From contig MGUR01000052.1 in the NCBI GenBank assembly GCA_001800075.1, positions 42,802-53,311 on the forward strand: DNA of 10,510 nt, written 5' to 3'. Origin of the DNA: Elusimicrobia bacterium RIFCSPLOWO2_01_FULL_59_12 (GTDB taxonomy: Bacteria > Elusimicrobiota > Elusimicrobia > 2-01-FULL-59-12). Below the pieces are notes generated by a model, which was given only the letters and a program-made list of their open reading frames with translations, was not told where the DNA came from and ran no database searches. Within the stretch, counting starts at the first letter, position 1; each line of letters starts with the position of its first letter. Below, one piece after another: positions 1 through 6,358 of the stretch. The translations under genes were made by a program, and so were the position numbers.

Positions 1-2
1 GG

Positions 3-158
3 AAATACATGGCCGTTCTTGAGCCCGGAGAATATTCATACCTTTTTTCCGTCGACGATAAACCGGTCCGCGATCCCGCGAACAAACGCACGAAAAAAGT
101 GGGAACGACGATCGTCAGTTCGCTGGTGGTTGGGCCCCTGAGCGCCTCCTCTCAGTAG
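3..158 (+). CDS. C-terminal end of a glycogen-binding (AMPK/CBM48-like) domain protein, 5' partial
   Basis: Frame 3 is open from the window edge to a TAG at 156-158, giving 51 residues. They contain LEPGEYSYLFSVDD, then a DPANK turn and a GTTIVSSLVV strand. This is the usual ending of the E-set/AMPK1-type carbohydrate-binding fold: L-x-P-G-x-Y-x-Y-x-F-x-V-D-G, then D-P, then S-x-L-x-V. Members bind alpha-glucans and occur as the last domain of branching-type enzymes, AMPK beta subunits or small stand-alone bacterial proteins. Which of these applies cannot be told, because the rest lies outside the window. The gene ends 14 nt before cbiM, so it may be cotranscribed with it, although no functional link is evident. 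The other frames have earlier stops or encode unlikely protein. Confidence 0.7.
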   Translation, partial: KYMAVLEPGEYSYLFSVDDKPVRDPANKRTKKVGTTIVSSLVVGPLSASSQ

Positions 159-172
159 TACAATCTAAATCC

Positions 173-922
173 ATGCACATACCCGATGGTTTCTTGACCC
201 CGCGCGTGTGGGTCAGCCTGGATGTTGTCAGCGGGTCTCTGCTGGCGCTCGGACTGCGGCGGGTCTCCGCGGCTTTTGAGGAAAAAGCGATCCCGCTCAT
301 GGGTGTCCTGGCGGCGTTTATCTTTGCGGGTCAGATGATCAATATTCCTGTGGCCGGCGGGACCTCAGGGCATTTTCTTGGAGGCGGGCTGGCGGGCGCT
401 TTGCTGGGCCCGTGGGCGGGGCTGGTGGTGATGAGCGTGGTCCTGATCGTTCAGTGTTTTCTCTTTCAGGACGGCGGCGCGGCGGCGCTGGGAGCGAATA
501 TTTTAAATATGGGCGTTGTCGGGTCGATGGGCGGCTCCTTATTCTACCGAACGGCGATGGGAGGGCTGCATGGCGAGCGGCGCGTTTTCTGGTCGGGTTT
601 TTTATCCGGATGGCTGAGCATGGTCCTCGCCGCGGGCTGTTGCGCGGTCCAGCTGTGTCTGTCCCAGGTGGTGTCCTGGTCGGCGGGTCTCTCCCTGATC
701 GTCGGAATTCATGCGCTGGTCGGGCTGCTGGAAGGGATTGTCACCGGTACGGTTCTCCAAGCGTTATCGGCCTCGCGCCCCGATCTGGTTCGCCTGGATC
801 AAAGCCGGTTCACGTTGAAAGACGGGATGGTCTGGATGATTCTTCTGGCCATCCTGTTTGCCGCGGCGCGCTTCGCATCCGAAGCGCCCGATCCCGTGCA
901 GAAGTTGCTCGGACTAAAATGA
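173..922 (+). CDS. cbiM: CbiM-type substrate-binding (S) component of ECF cobalt/nickel transporter
   Basis: 249-residue polytopic membrane protein that captures Co2+ or Ni2+ for the CbiMQO importer. The N-terminus is MHIPDGF. In this family the free amine of Met1, His2 and a His near residue 67 bind the metal, and His67 is present here in GTSGHFLGG, so the ATG at 173 must be the real start. Other family signatures are FQDGGAAALGANILNMG (about 99-115) and HALVGLLEGIVT (181-192). The C-terminus adds one more hydrophobic segment (about 219-234) and SEAPDPVQKLLG, which resembles a degenerate PDGLE/CbiN-like tail. There is no separate cbiN. No obvious Shine-Dalgarno precedes the ATG. The stop overlaps the cbiQ start. 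Metal specificity (Co versus Ni) cannot be decided, and no cobalamin riboswitch fits in the 14-nt gap upstream. Confidence 0.93.
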   Translation: MHIPDGFLTPRVWVSLDVVSGSLLALGLRRVSAAFEEKAIPLMGVLAAFIFAGQMINIPVAGGTSGHFLGGGLAGALLGPWAGLVVMSVVLIVQCFLFQDGGAAALGANILNMGVVGSMGGSLFYRTAMGGLHGERRVFWSGFLSGWLSMVLAAGCCAVQLCLSQVVSWSAGLSLIVGIHALVGLLEGIVTGTVLQALSASRPDLVRLDQSRFTLKDGMVWMILLAILFAAARFASEAPDPVQKLLGLK

Positions 923-1635
923 CCCACCAATGGCATGACAGCTACCGTCACCAGATAACGCCGGCGCATCATCTTGATCCGCGCAGCAAGCTGTTCGTCG
1001 GGCTGCTCTTCATCGCCGTCGTCCTGCTCACGCCGCGCTTCACGCCCGTCCAGGCGGCCGGGTACCCGGCGTTGATCCTCATCGCCGCGGCGCTTTCCGG
1101 CGTCCGGCTCCGTCTGTTGGCGGTCCGCTTCTTAACGATAATGCCCTTCGCTCTTTTGATGGGGGTCTCCGCATTGTTTTCCCATCTCTCCCATCAAGAA
1201 TGGCTGGGGATGCTTGGGAAGGCGATGTGCTCCATCGCCGCGATGTCGCTCTTGATGCTGACGACGCCTTTCCCTGATTTGCTCCGGGCGCTGGAGCAGC
1301 TGCATCTTCCACGGCTCCTGGTCATGTTCCTGGCTTTTCTTTACCGTTACGGCGGCGTGCTGTATGAGGACGCCGTGCATCTGGAGCGGGCCTGGGCGGC
1401 GCGGTACTTCGGGCGGTTCTGGCTGCGGCAGTGGGCTCACCTGGGAAACATCCTGGCCGCGCTTTTTATCCGGTCCTACGAGCGCGCCGAGCGCGTTTTC
1501 GCCGCGATGCAGGCGCGGGGATTTTCCAGCGGGGCGGCCGGAGTCCGGCTGCTGCATTTTGGTTTCAGCGACGCTATTTTTGTGTGCGGCGGTCTCCTGC
1601 TGCTGGCGGCGGTTCGCTGGGGACGGTTTTCATGA
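919..1635 (+). CDS. cbiQ: CbiQ/EcfT transmembrane coupling protein of ECF cobalt/nickel transporter
   Basis: 238-residue membrane protein that links CbiM to the CbiO ATPase. The start is the ATG at 919, inside an ATGA overlap with the cbiM stop. The same frame stays open upstream to 412, but that part lies within cbiM and is not meaningful. Residues 19-25, LDPRSKL, match the usual N-terminal EcfT motif. Hydrophobic segments lie at about 25-38, 46-60, 68-90, 102-116, 132-145 and 217-232. The two coupling-helix motifs that contact the ATPase are visible as AARYFG (160-165) and QARGF (198-202). The second is the canonical A-R-G and the first has Y in place of G. The gene overlaps cbiO by another ATGA. 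Confidence 0.93.
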   Translation: MTHQWHDSYRHQITPAHHLDPRSKLFVGLLFIAVVLLTPRFTPVQAAGYPALILIAAALSGVRLRLLAVRFLTIMPFALLMGVSALFSHLSHQEWLGMLGKAMCSIAAMSLLMLTTPFPDLLRALEQLHLPRLLVMFLAFLYRYGGVLYEDAVHLERAWAARYFGRFWLRQWAHLGNILAALFIRSYERAERVFAAMQARGFSSGAAGVRLLHFGFSDAIFVCGGLLLLAAVRWGRFS

Positions 1636-2357
1636 AGTCTGTCCTGGACGTCCGGCGTGTGTCGTACCGGTATCCGGACGGAACCCGCGCGCTGGAGAAC
1701 GTCGCATTCAATCTCCTGGAGGGGGAGCGCTTGGCGGTGATCGGCCCCAACGGCGCGGGAAAATCCACTTTGTTTTTTCATCTCAACGGAACATTTCAAG
1801 GCGAGGGGGAGATCGATATCCTGGGCGAGCGGCTGAACGGCCGCACGCTGGCCGCCGCGCGCAGGCATGTGGGGCTTGTTTTTCAGGACCCCAACGATCA
1901 ACTCTTTATGCCGACGGTCTTTGAGGATGTGGCTTTCGGCCCGGTGAATCTGGGCTATTCGGAGACCGAGGTGCGGGAACGCGTGCAGAAGGCCCTTCGG
2001 CAGATCGGCATGGAAGGTTCCGAGGCTTTGACGCCGCACCACCTCAGCATGGGACAGCGGAAAAAAGTCGCGCTGGCCACGGTCCTGGCCATGGCGCCCC
2101 GGATTCTCGCTTTTGACGAACCCTCCAGCGGGCTGGATCCGCGCAGCCGGCGCCAGCTCATTGAACTGCTCAAGACCCTGCCGCAATCTCAATTGATCGC
2201 CACGCACGACCTGGACTTGGTCCTGGATGTGTGCCACCGGGCCATTCTCCTGGATGGCGGGCGGATCGTCGGAGAGGGAAAAGTGCCGCAGATATTCGAT
2301 CAGGAGGAGTTGCTCTCCGCGCACGGGTTAGAAAAACCACTGCGCATGCAGATGTAG
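1632..2357 (+). CDS. cbiO: CbiO/EcfA ATP-binding subunit of ECF cobalt/nickel transporter
   Basis: 241-residue ABC ATPase that powers the CbiMQO importer at the inner face of the membrane. All motifs are intact: Walker A GPNGAGKST (38-46), Q-loop FQDPNDQLF (84-92, Q85), signature LSMGQRKK (138-145), Walker B ILAFDEPSSGLDP (158-170) and switch histidine in ATHD (H192). The QDPNDQLF segment is typical of ECF and CbiO ATPases. The start is the ATG at 1632, which overlaps the cbiQ stop as ATGA and has GGGGA about ten bases upstream. An in-frame extension back to 1431 lies entirely within cbiQ and is rejected. Only one ATPase gene is present, so the complex would use a homodimer, as is usual for CbiMNQO systems. 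It is the last gene of the cbi cluster. Confidence 0.95.
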   Translation: MKSVLDVRRVSYRYPDGTRALENVAFNLLEGERLAVIGPNGAGKSTLFFHLNGTFQGEGEIDILGERLNGRTLAAARRHVGLVFQDPNDQLFMPTVFEDVAFGPVNLGYSETEVRERVQKALRQIGMEGSEALTPHHLSMGQRKKVALATVLAMAPRILAFDEPSSGLDPRSRRQLIELLKTLPQSQLIATHDLDLVLDVCHRAILLDGGRIVGEGKVPQIFDQEELLSAHGLEKPLRMQM

Positions 2358-2377
2358 GCCCAGCGTTCGCCTGGGCC
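2357..2377 (+). terminator. Weak hairpin after cbiO, possible transcription end
   Basis: A 7-bp GC-rich stem (GGCCCAG with CTGGGCC) and a 7-nt loop begin on the last base of the cbiO stop codon. No T-tract follows, so it does not meet the rules for an intrinsic terminator. It may instead mark a Rho-dependent end or protect a 3' end. A strong promoter follows at 2401, consistent with the transcription unit ending here. Confidence 0.35.
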
Positions 2378-2400
2378 CACTGGCTGGAATTATTGCCCGC

Positions 2401-2429
2401 TTGACCTATTCTTAGTCCCGCCTTTATAC
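2401..2429 (+). promoter_or_regulatory. Sigma70-type promoter for the 2448 gene
   Basis: TTGACC at 2401-2406 is separated by 17 bp from TTATAC at 2424-2429, close to the -35/-10 consensus at optimal spacing. A transcript starting about 7 nt later (near 2436) would leave only about a dozen bases before the ATG at 2448. The mRNA would then have a very short leader and no clear Shine-Dalgarno. A TTG at 2442 is an alternative start. Confidence 0.65.
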
Positions 2430-2447
2430 CGTAGAATTAAGTTGTTC

Positions 2448-4040
2448 ATGAGTCTATTACGTGTTCGGGCTATTACGCTTTTTCTCATCCCTTGTCTTCT
2501 GGCAGACCCTGTAGCTGCCAGCTGTCATGCAGTCGCGCCTACCCGTTCCAAAGTTCAATCCGTAGTCTCACCTTTGGAAGCACAGGCCTTGAGTTCGCTG
2601 GCCGCGACGTTCGGCAGCCACATGAACCGGAGCGCGACCGTTCGGTTGGTCGGCTGGCTCGTGGCTGGCACGGGCGCGGCCTATGGTTTGTCTCGGCTCG
2701 CTCCTGTGATATCAGATGCTCCCATCTCTATGGTCTGGAGCGGATTTTTTGCCGTCGTTGCGGTTGTTGTTTCTGCGGGAAGCAGGATCAAACTGCGCCC
2801 ATCGTACGACCGGTTTTATCGTGACCGGAAGAAACAGCGTCAGCTGCAGCGACGCCATCATTTGTTCAGCAGGCCTTATGAAGTGACTTGGAAAGATGGG
2901 GGTGGAATGCAGCGCAGCCGGACGATGAATTTTGATATTGCGGACACCTCCGAAACTACGATTGACCAAATCTATGATGTCGTTGTTCGGTTTTACGAGC
3001 AATTGGCGGGAAGAGGGCTGCTTACGGAAAATCAGATCCGTTTACTCGAAAGATATCAGAGCAACCCAAAACTCCTTAAACGCTTCATCCGTCGTGCGGT
3101 TAGGAACACACCTTGGACAAGGGTGGCCCGGGGTCCCTCAGGCCATATCGAGGGGGTCGTTTTCCCCGCGTTTGGCCGGGGTCTCCTTGTGAATGTTCTT
3201 CCGGATAAGATGCGTGGGATGACCGTATGGCATACCCCATATGACTCGTCTCCAGCTGAGGAGGAACACATCGCTGATTATTGGGTGATGGCATTTGATT
3301 ATGACCTGAGCGATGGCACTTCGGCCATGGTCGAAGCGCTCCTGGATAGGACGGTGGAGATGGCGCAGCTCTTGGGGATTCGACGCCTTTTTGCATACAG
3401 CAACCCTGTGCGTTTTTCGACGTTCTCTCAAAAATATCCCGCTATGCCTATCGAGGAATACGCTGATCGAGCCCTGGCGTTGCCGATTCTGAAGACGCTT
3501 ATTGCGAGCCGGGTAGAGATTGAAACTCCTGAAGTCCTGTCAAAAATTGTAGCTTACCCGGCTGGTGATGTTGCGGTAGGTGACTTGGCTTCCAGTGCCG
3601 CGGAAAGACTCCTCAACGAGATTCAGCTTCTGGCGGGGAAAACTAATTCTCCAGAACATCTGACCCCCGAGACTTACCAGCACATCTTTCGGGTCCTTTT
3701 TAAACCGTATGACCAAGGGGGGTATGTCATCAGTGAGCCTGCGCCTGGGGTTCATCTGAGAAGAGGGGCGAGGCTTGCCCGAATAATTCCTGACGCGTTT
3801 CCTCCTATTTTGGGCGGCCCCGGGATCGGGGGAGGGTACTCTTTTGTTTTGCAGTACGACATCCCTCCGTCAACCAAGTCCGTCGAGCGATCAAATGGCA
3901 TAAAGGGACATCCCTGGGTAAATCTGGTGTTGCTGGGTGGTGTTTTTTCCGTGATTGTTTCGGGTGTTTGGATAGGACGGAAGCTAATAAGGCCAAACCG
4001 ACTTTTACAGAAAACCACGCTTTTTAAGCGTTCCGCCTGA
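2448..4040 (+). CDS. Unrecognised exported/membrane-anchored protein with a weak GNAT-like core
   Basis: 530 residues, no confident family. The ATG at 2448 is preferred over TTG at 2442 because it begins directly with a signal-like sequence: basic residues (R5, R7), hydrophobic ITLFLIPCLLA (9-19), then ADPVAAS-C26, which could be a signal peptidase I site or a poor lipobox. Two further hydrophobic segments follow (about 66-84 and 93-110), then a very basic stretch (112-142). A soluble region spans about 143-485, and a C-terminal transmembrane helix (about 490-510) is followed by RKLIRP. Within 225-345 the pattern resembles an acetyltransferase fold: HIEGVVFPAF, then WVMAFDYDLSDG, a helix, and LLGIRRLFAYSNPVRF. 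The acetyl-CoA loop consensus (Q/R-x-x-G-x-G/A) is absent, so any activity is doubtful. The gene looks more AT-rich than its neighbours and has its own promoter. No function is proposed. Confidence 0.8.
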   Translation: MSLLRVRAITLFLIPCLLADPVAASCHAVAPTRSKVQSVVSPLEAQALSSLAATFGSHMNRSATVRLVGWLVAGTGAAYGLSRLAPVISDAPISMVWSGFFAVVAVVVSAGSRIKLRPSYDRFYRDRKKQRQLQRRHHLFSRPYEVTWKDGGGMQRSRTMNFDIADTSETTIDQIYDVVVRFYEQLAGRGLLTENQIRLLERYQSNPKLLKRFIRRAVRNTPWTRVARGPSGHIEGVVFPAFGRGLLVNVLPDKMRGMTVWHTPYDSSPAEEEHIADYWVMAFDYDLSDGTSAMVEALLDRTVEMAQLLGIRRLFAYSNPVRFSTFSQKYPAMPIEEYADRALALPILKTLIASRVEIETPEVLSKIVAYPAGDVAVGDLASSAAERLLNEIQLLAGKTNSPEHLTPETYQHIFRVLFKPYDQGGYVISEPAPGVHLRRGARLARIIPDAFPPILGGPGIGGGYSFVLQYDIPPSTKSVERSNGIKGHPWVNLVLLGGVFSVIVSGVWIGRKLIRPNRLLQKTTLFKRSA

Positions 4041-4063
4041 CCTATCTCTGCCCTCCTGGAATT

Positions 4064-4072
4064 TGCTACTTT
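4064..4072 (+). promoter_or_regulatory. Possible extended -10 promoter of the tRNA locus
   Basis: TGCTACTTT at 4064-4072 fits an extended -10 element (TGn followed by TAnnnT). No good -35 lies at the right distance upstream. Transcription would start near 4079-4080, about 18 nt before the tRNA-like element at 4098. This is a weak call. The 57 bases between the preceding stop and 4098 show nothing else. Confidence 0.3.
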
Positions 4073-4097
4073 AATAGCTGTTTCACAACGAATTTAC

Positions 4098-4186
4098 GGG
4101 CTGGTAGATCAATTGGGAGATCGGTCGCCAGACGTCCGGCGACAGGCTGAGGGTTCCGCGCCAGAGATTCAGTGGCGGGAAGTCTC
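4098..4186 (+). ncRNA. tRNA 5'-half duplicate followed by two strong hairpins (pseudo-tRNA or structured RNA)
   Basis: Bases 4098-4123 match the acceptor 5' strand, D-arm and base 26 of the downstream tRNA-Ala (4208-4233) at 25 of 26 positions, exactly 110 nt apart. Similarity then stops abruptly. In place of an anticodon arm there is a 6-bp stem GTCGCC/GGCGAC (4124-4129 with 4138-4143) closing an 8-nt loop AGACGTCC, which has no T33-anticodon arrangement. Next comes a longer hairpin: GAG, TTCC and CGCCA (4149-4163) pair with TGGCG, GGAA and CTC (4173-4186), with one bulge and one 2x2 internal loop. A GGTTCC resembling the start of a T-loop is present, but a T-stem and a matching 3' acceptor strand cannot be formed. 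It is either a chimeric pseudo-tRNA or a tRNA-derived structured RNA. Confidence 0.55.
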
Positions 4187-4207
4187 AAACGGGTGAGGGG
4201 AGTTGCT

Positions 4208-4280
4208 GGGCCGGTAGATCAATTGGGAGATCGTCTCCATGGCATGGAGAAGGTTGTGGGTTCAAGTCCCATCCGGTCCA
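4208..4280 (+). tRNA. tRNA-Ala (anticodon GGC)
   Basis: A complete 73-nt cloverleaf. The acceptor GGGCCGG pairs with CCGGTCC, including the G3-U70 pair that identifies alanine tRNAs. The D-stem is GATC/GATC with loop AATTGGGA. The anticodon stem TCTCC/GGAGA closes loop ATGGCAT with anticodon GGC at 4241-4243. The variable loop is AGGTT, and the T-arm GTGGG/CCCAT has loop TTCAAGT. The discriminator A73 is at 4280. It is followed by GCA rather than CCA, so CCA must be added after transcription. The leader 4197-4207 and trailer 4280-4290 are complementary and would extend the acceptor helix. A clear terminator follows. Confidence 0.95.
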
Positions 4281-4298
4281 GCAACTCCCTAATTTTTA

Positions 4299-4329
4299 AA
4301 AGCCCCGCTGCAAAGTGGGGTTTTTCTTT
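4299..4329 (+). terminator. Intrinsic terminator after tRNA-Ala
   Basis: A 7-bp stem CCCCGCT/AGTGGGG (4303-4309 with 4314-4320) closes a GCAA tetraloop. It has an A-rich 5' flank and a TTTTTCTTT tract (4321-4329). This is a classic Rho-independent terminator for the tRNA transcript. Its 3' arm (TGGGG) is also the only Shine-Dalgarno-like sequence before the next start codon at 4330. Confidence 0.85.
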
Positions 4330-6354
4330 ATGAAGAATCACTGGCGTGACGCTGAAGCTAAATCCTTTCTAAAAATCTACGCTCATTGGGGAGAAGACCT
4401 GGCGCTCAGGACTTACTCCGCTCGCCTCATCGGGCAGGACCCGGCGTTGGTTTTGCACGGCGGTGGAAATACCTCAGTCAAAACAACCCTTCGGTCGGCC
4501 ATCGGTGAAGCGGTTTCAGTGCTCTGCGTGAAAGGATCCGGCTGGAACCTCGACACGATCGGACCGGAGGGCCATCCCGCGATCCGCTTGGATGCGCTGC
4601 GCCGGCTGCGGCCTCTCCCGGAGCTGTCCGATGAGGAGATGGTCAACCAGCTGCGGATCCATATGCCGGACAGCTCCGGCCCGAACCCTTCGGTGGAGAC
4701 GCTTCTGCACGCGTTCCTGCCGCACAAGTTTGTCGATCATACCCACGCGAATGCCGTGCTCTCGCTGGTCGACCAGCCGGACGCGGAGAAGCGCGCGCGG
4801 GATTGGGTGGACGGCCGGCTCGGCATCGTGCCGTACATCATGCCGGGATTCGCCCTGGCTAGGCTGGCGGCGGAGATCTATGAAAAGGACCCGCGCGTCG
4901 AGGGGCTTCTCCTGCTGAAGCACGGCATTTTTACGTTCGGACAGACGGCCAAAGAGAGCTATGCGCGGATGACCCGGTGGGTCGACAGCGCAGAGAAAAG
5001 GCTCGCCAAATCTCGTCCCATTTCCTGGAAGGCGGCCTATAAAGGCCCGCCCGTTTCCCCAGGGCAGGTCGAACAGGCGGCCAATATCTTACGCGGGCAG
5101 GTTCCCCTGATTATCCGCCGCCGGTCCACACCATCGATCCTTCAGTTCGTGAACAGCCGGCAAAGCGCGGTCTGGTCGCAAAGCGGCCCGGCGACGCCCG
5201 ATCATGTGATCCGCACCAAGCCCCGGCCCATGCTCCTGCCGCCTTTTTTGACCGAGCCGGCCTACCGGAAGGCCGTGCGGTCGGCGGTGGAAAAATTCAA
5301 GCGCGATTATCAAAACTATTTTGTCCGGCAGTGCAGGCTCAAGAAGGTCAAAAAGAAGCCGCTCGATCCCTTTCCGCGCGTGATCCTGGCGCCTGGCGCG
5401 GGACTGTTTGCCGCGGCGCAGGACGCCAAAGCGGCGGACGCGGCCCTGGATATTTACGAAGCCACGATCGGCATTATGGAGAAAGCGTACCGCGCCGGCC
5501 GCTACCAGTCGTTGCCGGAGGGTGATATTTTCGACATGGAATATTGGTCGCTGGAGCAGGCGAAGCTGGGGAAGACGGAGGAAAGACCTTTCAGCCGAAA
5601 GATCGTCTGGATTTCCGGGGCCGCGTCCGGAATCGGCCGGGCGACCGCGGACGCGTTCGGCGCGTTGGGCGCTCATCTGTTTTTGACGGACCGCGATGCC
5701 GCCGCGTTGAAAAAGACCATCGAAAGTTTGGGTGGGAAACATCCGATCGCCTGGGCGGTGTGCGACGTGACGAGCGAGCGGCAGGTCCGCGATTCCTTTG
5801 ACCGGTGCTCCGTGACATACGGAGGCGTGGACATCGTGGTGTCGAACGCCGGCATCGCGCCGACCGGAGACATCGCGGATCTATCCGAAGAAGTTTTAAG
5901 AAAAAGTTTCGAGATCAATTTCTTCGCGCATCAGACTGTGGCGAAGGCGGCCGTCGCGGTTTTTCGAAGGCAAGGCCTGGGCGGGGCCCTGCTCTTCAAT
6001 GCGTCCAAGAGTACGTTTAATCCGGGCGCGGGCTTCGGCCCGTACACGCTGCCGAAAGCGGGCGTGATCGCTTTGATGAAGCAGTACGCCGTCGAGTTGG
6101 GACCGGAGGGCATCCGCTCGAACGCCGTGAATGCGGATCGTGTACGGACGGGACTTTACGCGGACGGGTTGTTGGAGAAGCGCGCGCGAGCGCGGGGCCT
6201 TACGGTGGACCAGTATGTGTCCGGTAATTTACTGCGGAAAGAGGTCTTTCCCGAAGATGTCGCCGGCGCTTTCGTTTGGCTGGCGCAGGCTGAGAAAACA
6301 ACCGGCACGGTGATCCCGGTGGACGGCGGCAACGCCGCCGCCTTTCCACGATAA
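4330..6354 (+). CDS. Bifunctional class II aldolase / short-chain dehydrogenase (rhamnulose-1-phosphate aldolase-lactaldehyde dehydrogenase type)
   Basis: 674 residues, in line with the roughly 680-700 residues usual for this fused family (YuxG/RhaEW-like), in which a sugar-phosphate aldolase and an aldehyde or alcohol dehydrogenase act in sequence. Residues about 20-225 are a class II aldolase/adducin domain, with HGGGNTSVK (43-51) and zinc-type ligands in VDHTHANA (H137, H139) and LLKHGIF (H198). A basic linker (about 315-345) precedes the dehydrogenase. Residues about 423-674 are an SDR domain with GAASGIG (430-436), NAG (506-508), a serine near 559-561, Y572 and K576, ending in VDGGNAA. 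ATG 4330 is chosen over the GTG at 4315, which lies inside the terminator stem. The substrate is uncertain: deoxy-sugar phosphate cleavage is typical, but no kinase or isomerase gene is nearby. rsmD starts 4 nt downstream. Confidence 0.85.
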   Translation: MKNHWRDAEAKSFLKIYAHWGEDLALRTYSARLIGQDPALVLHGGGNTSVKTTLRSAIGEAVSVLCVKGSGWNLDTIGPEGHPAIRLDALRRLRPLPELSDEEMVNQLRIHMPDSSGPNPSVETLLHAFLPHKFVDHTHANAVLSLVDQPDAEKRARDWVDGRLGIVPYIMPGFALARLAAEIYEKDPRVEGLLLLKHGIFTFGQTAKESYARMTRWVDSAEKRLAKSRPISWKAAYKGPPVSPGQVEQAANILRGQVPLIIRRRSTPSILQFVNSRQSAVWSQSGPATPDHVIRTKPRPMLLPPFLTEPAYRKAVRSAVEKFKRDYQNYFVRQCRLKKVKKKPLDPFPRVILAPGAGLFAAAQDAKAADAALDIYEATIGIMEKAYRAGRYQSLPEGDIFDMEYWSLEQAKLGKTEERPFSRKIVWISGAASGIGRATADAFGALGAHLFLTDRDAAALKKTIESLGGKHPIAWAVCDVTSERQVRDSFDRCSVTYGGVDIVVSNAGIAPTGDIADLSEEVLRKSFEINFFAHQTVAKAAVAVFRRQGLGGALLFNASKSTFNPGAGFGPYTLPKAGVIALMKQYAVELGPEGIRSNAVNADRVRTGLYADGLLEKRARARGLTVDQYVSGNLLRKEVFPEDVAGAFVWLAQAEKTTGTVIPVDGGNAAAFPR

Positions 6355-6358
6355 ATTT

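Noticed and set aside
159..172. Cobalamin riboswitch before the cbi cluster
   Set aside because: Only 14 nt separate cbiM from the preceding coding sequence, and no B12-box-like pattern was seen.
412..918. In-frame upstream extension of cbiQ
   Set aside because: It is entirely inside cbiM in another frame, and the ATG at 919 in the ATGA overlap gives a normal-length CbiQ.
1476..2324. 282-codon open frame on the minus strand
   Set aside because: Antisense shadow of cbiQ and cbiO, which have full motif sets. The translated product has no recognisable pattern.
4098..4186. tmRNA or selenocysteine tRNA
   Set aside because: No tmRNA 5' signature or tag frame, and no UCA anticodon or long acceptor/variable arm of tRNA-Sec.
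4098..4233. tRNA attachment-site duplication from an integrated element
   Set aside because: The repeated part is the 5' half, the interval is only 110 nt, and no integrase or other mobile gene is present.
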